This document shows, one piece after another, positions 1 to 6,224 of a stretch of DNA of 10,298 nt. Source of the DNA: Firmicutes bacterium UBA4874 (GTDB lineage Bacteria; Bacillota; Clostridia; Caldicoprobacterales; DTU083); NCBI GenBank assembly GCA_002399435.1, contig DHDO01000009.1, forward strand, positions 1 through 10,298, written 5' to 3'. A program made the position numbers and the translations under genes. The notes below the pieces were generated by a model. It searched no databases, was not told where the DNA came from, and saw only the letters and a program-made list of their open reading frames with translations. Numbering within the stretch: the stretch's first letter is position 1; each line of letters starts with the position of its first letter.

Positions 1-737
1 ACTGCCCGCATCAGGTACTTATAAGTTATTGTGGACTCTCTGACGCCTTTGGACCGGATGCAGAGGACATAGGGCTGGCCCATCTCATCCAACATCTGCC
101 CCCGAATTGTTCGAATCAGGCTGCATGTACCGCTGGTGCCAATAACAATAACAGGGATGATAAAACTTTTTACCCACTCCATGAAGGTTTTCCAGGAAGT
201 AATGCTGACTTCCGGAAGCCCCATGATGGGTTTGCCCCAGATTCTCAGCGAAGCGTACATCAGTAAAAGTGCAAACAGGAAGTGGGGGACCGCCATACCT
301 ACAAAACCGATGAAGGTGAAGAGGTAATCTCCCACAGAATATTGGTGCTTTGCGGAATAAATGGCGATAGGGATGGAAACGAGGTAAGTAAACAGCATGG
401 TTGACAGGGAAAGAACCATGGTTACCCCCAAAGTTTCCTTGATTTTTATCAGTACATTCTCATGGTAGTAAAAAGATGTGCCCCAGTTCCCGGTAAGGAC
501 TCCTTTCAGCCAGGAGAAGTATCGGACAATAAAAGGACGATCCATTCCATAATCATGCTTCATTTCGATAATTTGTTGCTCTGTTACGACTTCCCCTTCA
601 GCAGCTCTGTTTGCCACCAGGGAATCGACATAATCTCCCGGAGGAAGCTGAATGACGAAGAACACCACAAATGTGATGAGAAGCAAAGTGATTGCGGCTA
701 CTCCAAGCCGACGAAGTAAATATTCCGGTTTATTCAT
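1..737 (-). CDS. DppB/OppB-type ABC transporter permease (partial, C-terminus outside window)
   Basis: Inner-membrane subunit of a peptide/nickel-family ABC importer, working with the lipoprotein encoded just upstream. The reading frame runs from ATG at 737-735 without a stop to the window edge, giving 245 codons of a protein that is usually 300-340 residues. A short basic N-terminus (MNKPEYLLRRLG) precedes a first membrane helix at about residues 13-31, then an extracytoplasmic stretch with the family-typical YGMDRPF and GNWGTSF motifs. Further hydrophobic helices lie near 105-127, 137-162 and 191-205. The cytoplasmic EAA-type loop that contacts the ATPase is visible at about 218-243 (IRSKGVRESTITYKYLMR). 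A GGAGG ribosome binding site lies about 8 bases before the start. It is the second gene of the minus-strand operon, 68 bases after the binding protein and separated from it by a hairpin. A second permease and the ATPases are expected beyond the window. Family assignment is sure; substrate unknown. Confidence 0.93.
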   Translation of the reverse strand, partial: MNKPEYLLRRLGVAAITLLLITFVVFFVIQLPPGDYVDSLVANRAAEGEVVTEQQIIEMKHDYGMDRPFIVRYFSWLKGVLTGNWGTSFYYHENVLIKIKETLGVTMVLSLSTMLFTYLVSIPIAIYSAKHQYSVGDYLFTFIGFVGMAVPHFLFALLLMYASLRIWGKPIMGLPEVSITSWKTFMEWVKSFIIPVIVIGTSGTCSLIRTIRGQMLDEMGQPYVLCIRSKGVRESTITYKYLMRA

Positions 738-763
738 GAAATGATCCTCCTTGCTTTCTTAAA

Positions 764-801
764 CAGATCGGTTTTGGGAGGAATCCCCCAAAACCGATCT
801 G
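764..801 (-). terminator. Perfect 15-bp hairpin between binding-protein and permease genes (attenuator or mRNA stabiliser)
   Basis: Bases 764-778 (CAGATCGGTTTTGGG) are the exact reverse complement of 787-801, with an 8-base loop. The structure starts 4 bases after the stop codon of the solute-binding protein gene and ends about 26 bases before the permease start. Read on the minus strand it is followed by only three T residues, so a complete intrinsic terminator is unlikely. Such hairpins after binding-protein genes are known to stop part of transcription or to protect the upstream transcript, which gives more binding protein than permease. That role is inferred here. Confidence 0.7.
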
Positions 802-805
802 ATGC

Positions 806-2917
806 CTATTTATTTGCGCTGTCCACCCACCATTGTTCCGGGCGGGCCAGGTTAAGGTAACGGAACTCATCGGCACTTATAAGGCCTTCCGGAAAATTGT
901 GCAGCCGGTTACTGACCAGATTGCGGGATGGTTCCGGTGACAGATAACCGATCATCCAGATGTTTTCTTTGTGCAGATCATAGATCTTCTGGACATTTTT
1001 CTTCACGATATCCTCCCGGTCAGGGCCATTGGCAGCTTTAATGGCATCGTAGGCCTTTACCAGTTCCAGTATGTCTCCTTCCGGCGCAATACCACCGCCG
1101 GCCTCGGTTTTGCCGTCTTCATACCATTTGCCGTAAGCAGAATACCAGAACTGCACATTACGGACGGGCAACACAGCATCCGGACGGAGAGCCGGTGTGA
1201 CGGTACCGACCGACTCCAGAGCGGCTTCCACATCATTGGTCAACAATGTGGTGCGTACATCTGCATCCACTTTATCGGAAAGCTTCACGCCAATGGCTTT
1301 ATAGGCGGTCTTCAGCAAGGAGACAAAATCACCACTGGAAGATGGTTCCCGGATGGACAGAATGATCTCCACATCTTTGTCCGTGCCTTTCATTTTTCGA
1401 TAGGTGCCTTCTTTCTGATCCCATGGTTCTGTTATTTCATCGAGAAGCTGGTTGGCGCGGTGCACATCATATTTTGTCCATTTTTTTGACCATTCCGGGT
1501 CATATCCGAAGGCTCCTTTTGGAACGGATGCCTGCCAGGGAGTCGTCACACCATTGTGAAGCGTCTTACTTAAAAGATTGCGATCTACACAGATGGATAA
1601 GGCTTCCCGGAAGCGTTTGTCCTGAAAGAGAGCACGTTTGTCCAGGTCTTTAACAGTCTGATTGATCTGAATTCCTTCCCCATCCCATCCGGAAGGGATC
1701 CATTCTTTTAAACTATGGGTATTTTTGAGAGCGGAAGCAACAGTGGAATAATCAGCAGGATTAATAATATCGAATTCGCCGCCGCTTGCTGCCAGAGTGA
1801 TTTGTTCCTCATCATTGATGATTCGGAATTTGATACTGTCCAAATAAGGAAGCTGACGTCCTTTCTTGTCGGTCTTCCAGAAATAGGGATTTCTTACCAG
1901 CTCATAGGTCTCTCCAACGGTATCCCAGTTATCCCTGGTGGCAATGAAGCTGCGCAGCTGGGGTACAATATGAAAGTCCCAATGGTAATAGCCAATGTCC
2001 TTGCTCATGGTGGAATAGGATTCCCAATTTTTCTTAAAATCACGGTTGGCATTTTCCAGAGCTTTCTGTTCTGTAATAAACGGAAAATCCGGATCGTCTT
2101 TTACGCCGTCTTTGCGGGAGACATAGTTGATGTAAAAATGCTTAGGAAGAAACATCCACTTGTTATCAATGGCAACATTTTCGGGAAATGCCGGTGCAGG
2201 GGCAGCAAAAGTCACAGTAAATTCGTAGTCATTTACTTTTTTGAACTTGGCCCAGTATTGATCGCCATCCACTTCAACCTGATAACAACTGTAAGGGCGG
2301 GAAGTATAGGCGGGATAATATCCATCTGATTTGGGGTCCATTGCCGACCGATCTTCGTTCAGGGCTGGTGTGGACATGTGATCATAGTAAAAGATTACAT
2401 CATCAGCGGTAAAAGGTTCACCATCTGACCAGCGCATTCCTTCTCTCAGTTTGATCGTCCATACTGTGGCATCGTCATTGGAGTAAAATTCTTTACAGAC
2501 GTTAGGTTCCACTTTGCCGGAGCCGTCCTGTTTGAAGCGGAACATGCTTTGCTCTGAATAGGGGCCAAAGGTCCAATGGCCACTGTCTGCGCACTGGAGA
2601 GTGATGTGGCCGCCATATTCTCCCAGACTCATTACATCTGGCTCTATCATGATATCGTCAGAAGCGGGGAGACGTTTTTCAAGGGGAGGAAGGTCGCCGG
2701 AAGACACCTGATCTGCAAGCATAGGCGCTTCTTTGACTGAAAGGTCTTTTGGTTCAGATTCAGACGACTTGGATGACGCTTTACCAGGCTTTTTGGAGGT
2801 GACTGGAGACGGGCTGACTTTCGTCCCCGTATTTGAGGGTTTCGTGCCATTGCCACAACCGGCAATCAGAGAGACTACCATTGCAAGAACCAATATCAGG
2901 GACAATCTTTTTCTCAT
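806..2917 (-). CDS. Family 5 extracellular solute-binding lipoprotein of an ABC importer
   Basis: Surface lipoprotein that captures the substrate for the ABC importer whose permease follows. The start chosen is ATG at 2917-2915, preceded at 7 bases by GGAAGG; an in-frame TTG two codons upstream is too close to that site. This gives 703 residues. Residues 1-20 form a lipoprotein signal peptide (basic MRKR, hydrophobic core, lipobox LIAG before Cys21). Residues 22-75 are a Ser/Thr/Lys/Pro-rich linker. The SBP_bac_5 fold follows, with the family signature at about 151-175 (TVWTIKLREGMRWSDGEPFT) and the usual ADDVIFYYDHM continuation. The length is well above the roughly 540 residues of classical OppA/DppA and resembles the large clostridial members that sit in carbohydrate-related loci. 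Ligands of this family include oligopeptides, nickel, opines and oligosaccharides, so the substrate cannot be read from sequence. First gene of its operon. Confidence 0.92.
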   Translation of the reverse strand: MRKRLSLILVLAMVVSLIAGCGNGTKPSNTGTKVSPSPVTSKKPGKASSKSSESEPKDLSVKEAPMLADQVSSGDLPPLEKRLPASDDIMIEPDVMSLGEYGGHITLQCADSGHWTFGPYSEQSMFRFKQDGSGKVEPNVCKEFYSNDDATVWTIKLREGMRWSDGEPFTADDVIFYYDHMSTPALNEDRSAMDPKSDGYYPAYTSRPYSCYQVEVDGDQYWAKFKKVNDYEFTVTFAAPAPAFPENVAIDNKWMFLPKHFYINYVSRKDGVKDDPDFPFITEQKALENANRDFKKNWESYSTMSKDIGYYHWDFHIVPQLRSFIATRDNWDTVGETYELVRNPYFWKTDKKGRQLPYLDSIKFRIINDEEQITLAASGGEFDIINPADYSTVASALKNTHSLKEWIPSGWDGEGIQINQTVKDLDKRALFQDKRFREALSICVDRNLLSKTLHNGVTTPWQASVPKGAFGYDPEWSKKWTKYDVHRANQLLDEITEPWDQKEGTYRKMKGTDKDVEIILSIREPSSSGDFVSLLKTAYKAIGVKLSDKVDADVRTTLLTNDVEAALESVGTVTPALRPDAVLPVRNVQFWYSAYGKWYEDGKTEAGGGIAPEGDILELVKAYDAIKAANGPDREDIVKKNVQKIYDLHKENIWMIGYLSPEPSRNLVSNRLHNFPEGLISADEFRYLNLARPEQWWVDSANK

Positions 2918-3191
2918 GAACAATCCTTCCTTTCGGCGTTAATAAATTGAATAATATGGAATATATAAAAATGTGCCATAGATATTCATATTTTGACGCA
3001 CTACTGCTACAAAAAATCTTCTGGCTCCGGCTAATATTGTCAAATACGAACAAATAGTAGCTATATATTCAAGATCACTATATATAGTGTAACAACAGTT
3101 TGCATAATTGGCCATTCACTATTGTGTCTATAATATATATTTTTTGCCTGAGTCAAAGGAGAAATTCATTGCCATTTCCTGAGAATATCGT
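2918..3191 (-). promoter_or_regulatory. AT-rich leader and promoter region of the ABC importer operon
   Basis: No gene is supported here. Two weak sigma-A candidates on the minus strand could drive the importer operon: TTGACT (3156-3151) with TATTAT (3135-3130) at a short 15-base spacing, and a consensus TTGACA (3043-3038) that lacks a convincing -10 at 16-18 bases. If the first is used the untranslated leader is about 200 bases. A 14-bp palindrome lies between them (listed separately). I found no recognisable riboswitch and no obvious CcpA cre-like site. Exact promoter uncertain. Confidence 0.35.
3076..3089. promoter_or_regulatory. Perfect 14-bp palindrome, operator-like
   Basis: The sequence CACTATATATAGTG equals its own reverse complement over all 14 bases. 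It sits upstream of the binding-protein gene, about 160 bases before its ATG, between the two candidate promoters for that operon. Size and symmetry suit a dimeric regulator. The AT-rich core makes a chance origin possible, and no regulator can be assigned. Confidence 0.35.
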
Positions 3192-3240
3192 AAAAAAGGG
3201 CCTGGCTATCCTCAAAGGAGTCAGGACAGTGCTAGCCCCC
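3192..3240 (-). terminator. Probable Rho-independent terminator of the iolA-type gene
   Basis: On the minus strand, 15 bases after the dehydrogenase stop codon, GGCTA and TCCT (separated by a 6-base bulge) can pair with AGGA and TAGCC around a loop of about 10 bases. Flanking G and C runs could extend the stem. It is followed closely by six T residues (A run at 3192-3197 on the plus strand). The stem is imperfect, so efficiency is uncertain. It would separate the iolA unit from the ABC importer operon. Confidence 0.5.
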
Positions 3241-3254
3241 TAAATGGTACCAGG

Positions 3255-4772
3255 TTAATGTTCCACACTACCTTCCCATGTGCCCACTTTTTTTGCGCCT
3301 GAGGTATCATCAAACCAATGCGTTGTAACTGTTTTTGCTCTCGTAAAGAAGTGATATCCGTCTTTTCCAAGAACATGAAGATCACCAAAGAAGGATTCTT
3401 TATTCCCGGAGAATGGATAATATGCTGTTGGAACCGGGATTCCTACATTAATGCCTACCATTCCGCCATCTGTATCCATCACAAATCTTCGACTGTAATA
3501 TCCACTTTGCGTGAAGATACCTGATCCGTTTGCATATGGATTGGCATTCATTATTTGAATACCTTCCTCATAGTTTTTTACACGTTTCACACAGGTCACA
3601 GGCCCAAAAATTTCACGGTCGCCTACACTCATCCCTGGTTTTACATGATCCAGAATTGTTGGCCCAACATAATAGCCCTTCTCATATCCCGGAACAACAA
3701 CATTGCGTCCATCCAGAATCAGTTCGGCACCCTCGTCGATACCTTTTTGAATCCATCCGCAGATTTTGTCTTTATGTGCCTGACTTACCACTGGACCCAG
3801 GTCCGTATCTTCCTTATATGCACATCCTATCTTCATTTCTTCTGCCTTTTTCTTTAACAGAGCTACGAATTCATCTGCTATGCTGTCCTGTACACATACA
3901 ACAGGAAGAGCCATGCATCTCATGCCTGCACATCCGTATGTAGAATTGATAACCGCATTTACTGTAGCCTCAAGATTACAGTCTTCCAATACAAGAGCAT
4001 GATTTTTTGCTTCTGTCTGAGCCTGCACACGCTTTCCGTGAGCAGCAGCTTTGGAATATATTTTCTTTCCTACCCCTGTTGTGCCTACAAATGTCACTGC
4101 TTTTATACGCTCATCTGTCAAAAGGATATCTGCTTCAACTCTGCTGCAGGTTATCAGGTTTACCACGCCTTTCGGGAAACCTGCCTCCTTATAAAACAAA
4201 TCCATTATTTTCATTGCGGTCAATGGAGTCTGGGAACTCGCTTTCAGAACAACCGTATTGCCACATACTATTGAAAGAGGAGTCATCCATCCCCAGGGAA
4301 TCATCGCCGGAAAATTCATAGGCACAATACCGGCGGTTACACCCAATGGAAAACGGTATGTCGCACAGTCATATTGAGTTGTTACCTGCATTGCTGCATT
4401 TCCCTGGATCATAGCGGGTAGTGCACACGCTTCTTCCGTTGGTTCAATTGCTTTCTGCACATCTCCCCTGGCCTCCCTGATGTTTTTTCCCAGCTCTTTT
4501 GCACACAGTTCTGCTAACTCTTCCTTGTGGGCATAAAGAACTTCCCTCCATCCAAACATATATTGTTGCCTTTTGGAAAGCGACAACCTTGACCATCCTG
4601 GAAATGCTTCCTGTGCAGATGTGATTGCCTCATCCACCTCTTCTGGTGTACAACGGGGTGCCTGAGCAATTACCTCTCCTGTGCTGGAATCTGTAATATC
4701 CACATATTTACCACTTTTAGACTCTCTCCACTCTCCATATACACAGTATCCTTTTTTCTCAAGTGTTTTCAT
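3255..4772 (-). CDS. iolA: CoA-acylating methylmalonate/malonate-semialdehyde dehydrogenase (IolA/MmsA type)
   Basis: Last step of myo-inositol breakdown: NAD- and CoA-dependent oxidation of malonate semialdehyde to acetyl-CoA and CO2 (also methylmalonate semialdehyde to propionyl-CoA). The 505-residue protein has the aldehyde dehydrogenase fold in MMSDH form: FPLGVTAGIVPMNFPAMIPW at 141-160, cofactor-side Lys177 in VVLKASS, FVGTTGVGKKIY at 228-239, and the nucleophile in AGMRCMAL, Cys286. The position equal to the general-base Glu of hydrolytic aldehyde dehydrogenases is Gln252 (AQTEAKNH), consistent with the MMSDH group, which lacks that Glu and uses CoA. The C-terminal block GINVGIPVP to KTVTTHWF is highly typical of IolA. 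About 16 residues follow it, longer than the Bacillus protein as I recall it. ATG at 4772-4770 has GGAGG 8 bases upstream. It is transcribed alone, convergent with nothing, from the promoter at 4980-4952. Another semialdehyde dehydrogenase role is possible, but the iol context favours IolA. Confidence 0.92.
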   Translation of the reverse strand: MKTLEKKGYCVYGEWRESKSGKYVDITDSSTGEVIAQAPRCTPEEVDEAITSAQEAFPGWSRLSLSKRQQYMFGWREVLYAHKEELAELCAKELGKNIREARGDVQKAIEPTEEACALPAMIQGNAAMQVTTQYDCATYRFPLGVTAGIVPMNFPAMIPWGWMTPLSIVCGNTVVLKASSQTPLTAMKIMDLFYKEAGFPKGVVNLITCSRVEADILLTDERIKAVTFVGTTGVGKKIYSKAAAHGKRVQAQTEAKNHALVLEDCNLEATVNAVINSTYGCAGMRCMALPVVCVQDSIADEFVALLKKKAEEMKIGCAYKEDTDLGPVVSQAHKDKICGWIQKGIDEGAELILDGRNVVVPGYEKGYYVGPTILDHVKPGMSVGDREIFGPVTCVKRVKNYEEGIQIMNANPYANGSGIFTQSGYYSRRFVMDTDGGMVGINVGIPVPTAYYPFSGNKESFFGDLHVLGKDGYHFFTRAKTVTTHWFDDTSGAKKVGTWEGSVEH

Positions 4773-4940
4773 ATATTCTTCCTCCTTATCAATTCTGGAA
4801 TTGTGTTTCGGAAAAGCTCTCGGGTATATGCATTCTCCTTTCTTAGCTGTACATCCCCTATTTCACATTCCTTATTTCTTTTGTGACCACGTTACAGCAT
4901 AAGTTCTCAATATATTTGATAATGTTATGGATATATATTG

Positions 4941-4960
4941 GACTATTTTCTATTATAGTC
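4941..4960. repeat. Inverted repeat over the iolA -10 box, candidate operator
   Basis: GACTAT (4941-4946) and its reverse complement ATAGTC (4955-4960) are separated by 8 bases. The repeat covers the -10 hexamer and the expected transcription start. A further GACTAT copy lies at 5076-5081. The arms are short and AT-rich, so this is a candidate only. Confidence 0.35.
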
Positions 4961-4980
4961 GTGATATATACAAAAATCAA
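4952..4980 (-). promoter_or_regulatory. Sigma-A promoter of the iolA-type gene
   Basis: On the minus strand a -35 box TTGATT (4980-4975) and a perfect -10 box TATAAT (4957-4952) are exactly 17 bases apart. Transcription would start near 4945, leaving about 170 untranslated bases before ATG 4772. An inverted repeat (4941-4960) covers the -10 box, which fits repression by a bound regulator. Confidence 0.72.
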
Positions 4981-5118
4981 CTTAAATATATCGAAAATAC
5001 ATCCATACGTTTTTAGATCAGATGGTAGATCAACTGATTTATGAGAAACTGTTACCAACTCTCTTGTCTATGATTGACTATATATTGAATTTCACCTGAC
5101 AAGGGCTTCAAAACGGTA

Positions 5119-5877
5119 CTATTGTGCAATCAAAATCTGCTTACCGTTCTGTTCCAAATAGTCTCTTATGTCTGAGGTGGGCTCTTTTTCAGTAATCAGC
5201 AGATCAATTTGGCCTAAATCACAATACGTAACCAATGAAATTGCGTTGAATTTACTGCTGTCGGCCAAAAGATAGACATGCCGGCTGCGCTGAACCGCGG
5301 TACGTTTGATTTCGGATTCCACAGGGGAAGAGTTGGTAACCCCATTGGAAATGGAAAATCCGGTAGTGGCCATAAAGGCTTTGCTGATATTATAGTGCTG
5401 TAAGACCTGTGTAGCAGTTGTACCGGTAAAGGAAAGCGTTTTACGGCTGAGTGTCCCTGAGAGGGAAATGATGTTGATGTTTTCATAGGGAATCGCCCGC
5501 AGGATGATTTCCACGTTATTGGTCAGAATGGTAACTCCTTTCTTCTTTGTGATGGAGTCTATGACAGGCAGTGTCGTAGTACCGGAGTCCAGGAAGATAA
5601 TATCGCCTTCCTCTACCAGATCTGCAGCAGCAGAGGCAATTTTTCGCTTGGCATCGGAATTTGATATGTTTCGTTCTTTAAAAGAAATAAGTTGCCTTTG
5701 TGGCAGTACCGTTACCCCGCCATATATTTTCTTGATATCACCTGATAGCAGGATCTCGTCAAGGTCCCTACGCAATGTGCTCTTGGAAATATTGAACTGT
5801 TCACAGATCTTATCCAGTGTGACAGTCTTGCTCAGGTAAATATAGTCCCGGATCTTCTCAATTCGCTTTGATCGCAT
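5119..5877 (-). CDS. iolR: DeoR-family transcriptional repressor, probable IolR
   Basis: Cytoplasmic DNA-binding repressor that probably senses a phosphorylated inositol catabolite. In Bacillus subtilis IolR, of almost the same length (251 residues), responds to 2-deoxy-5-keto-gluconate 6-phosphate, the product of IolC. This protein has 252 residues. The DeoR winged helix-turn-helix occupies residues 1-57, with the recognition helix at SKSTLRRDLDEILL (31-44) followed by the wing KKIYGGV. The sugar-phosphate-sensing DeoRC domain follows, with DSGTTT at 97-102, the ITGFS/SNGVT-like region near 171-181 and ADSSKF at 205-210. ATG at 5877-5875 is preceded by GGGAG at 9 bases. It lies between iolA and the divergent iol operon and has its own promoter, a natural place for a local regulator. 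The family is certain; the iolR name rests on context, since DeoR repressors of many sugars look alike. Confidence 0.82.
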   Translation of the reverse strand: MRSKRIEKIRDYIYLSKTVTLDKICEQFNISKSTLRRDLDEILLSGDIKKIYGGVTVLPQRQLISFKERNISNSDAKRKIASAAADLVEEGDIIFLDSGTTTLPVIDSITKKKGVTILTNNVEIILRAIPYENINIISLSGTLSRKTLSFTGTTATQVLQHYNISKAFMATTGFSISNGVTNSSPVESEIKRTAVQRSRHVYLLADSSKFNAISLVTYCDLGQIDLLITEKEPTSDIRDYLEQNGKQILIAQ

Positions 5878-5928
5878 TGTACACGGCTCCCAACATAAGT
5901 AATATAGGTCCTATTGCTTTCTTTTCCA

Positions 5929-5957
5929 ATTATAATGAATATAATCAGATTATTCAA
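5929..5957 (-). promoter_or_regulatory. Sigma-A promoter of the DeoR-family repressor gene
   Basis: On the minus strand TTGAAT (5957-5952) and a perfect TATAAT (5934-5929) are separated by 17 bases. The start of transcription would be near 5922, about 45 bases before the ATG at 5877. Confidence 0.7.
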
Positions 5958-6152
5958 CACAAATATAATTATTCGGTAAACTTTGAGAAAAATCTGACTG
6001 ACATGTGGTACGATATTATCAACTATTGTAAGGCTGTAATATGAAAGTATTTTATCCATACCTTATATCGTTATATTGAATAAAATATTGCAGCACATCT
6101 TGTATATTATATTTAAACATTAAAATAAACTTGAAAATATATGAAATAACTA
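5958..6152. promoter_or_regulatory. Divergent regulatory region between repressor and iol operon promoters
   Basis: About 195 bases of very AT-rich DNA separate the two divergent promoters, more than needed for simple back-to-back transcription. It holds one ATCAAC motif (6018-6023). I see no gene, no strong hairpin and no known riboswitch. It is the likeliest place for repressor or activator sites. Confidence 0.4.
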
Positions 6153-6181
6153 TTGAAAGTGATTATAGTTAGTGATAATAT
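6153..6181 (+). promoter_or_regulatory. Probable promoter of the iolJ-C-D-E operon
   Basis: TTGAAA (6153-6158) and TAATAT (6176-6181) are 17 bases apart; GATAAT (6174-6179) at 15 bases is an alternative -10. Transcription would start near 6188, about 37 bases before the aldolase ATG at 6225. An ATCAAC motif at 6196-6201 lies just after the expected start, where a bound repressor could block elongation. Confidence 0.5.
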
Positions 6182-6224
6182 ATGTTCAAGAGTTAATCAA
6201 CACTTAACAGGAAGAAGTGTTAGT

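Larger units (their letters stand above)
4773..5118. promoter_or_regulatory. Regulatory region and long leader of the iolA-type gene
   Basis: A 346-base gap holding no supported gene. It contains the iolA promoter (4980-4952), an inverted repeat over its -10 box (4941-4960), two ATCAAC motifs (4976-4981 and 5029-5034), and a leader of roughly 170 bases. Just before the ribosome binding site there is a small inverted repeat, CAATTC-TG-GAATTG (4790-4803). I see no intrinsic terminator after the repressor gene that ends at 5119, so read-through from it into iolA is possible. Confidence 0.5.

Noticed and set aside
971..2329. Plus-strand frames of up to 204 codons opposite the solute-binding protein
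   Set aside because: Antisense shadows of an intact 703-residue gene, with no recognisable domain and no ribosome site of note.
3530..4321. Several plus-strand frames of about 90-137 codons opposite the dehydrogenase
   Set aside because: They lie wholly inside the well-supported iolA-type gene on the other strand, have no family-like sequence and are explained as shadows.
3255..4772. Possible horizontal origin of the iolA-type gene from lower GC
   Set aside because: A few sampled lines looked slightly more AT-rich than the binding-protein gene, but other lines were similar and I could not compute composition reliably.
4858..5058. Minus-strand frame of 66 codons upstream of iolA
   Set aside because: It runs straight through the iolA promoter boxes and their inverted repeat, and the protein is of low complexity and matches nothing I know.
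5832..6059. Minus-strand frame of 75 codons upstream of the repressor
   Set aside because: It spans the repressor promoter and overlaps its first codons in another frame; an AT-rich artefact.
6153..6224. Extra 24 codons at the front of the aldolase
   Set aside because: The longer start lies in the -35 box of the probable operon promoter, has no ribosome site, and the residues are not aldolase-like.
2918..6224. CcpA cre sites or known riboswitches in the three large gaps
   Set aside because: I looked for cre-like palindromes and conserved riboswitch cores and saw none convincing; a covariance-model scan would be decisive.
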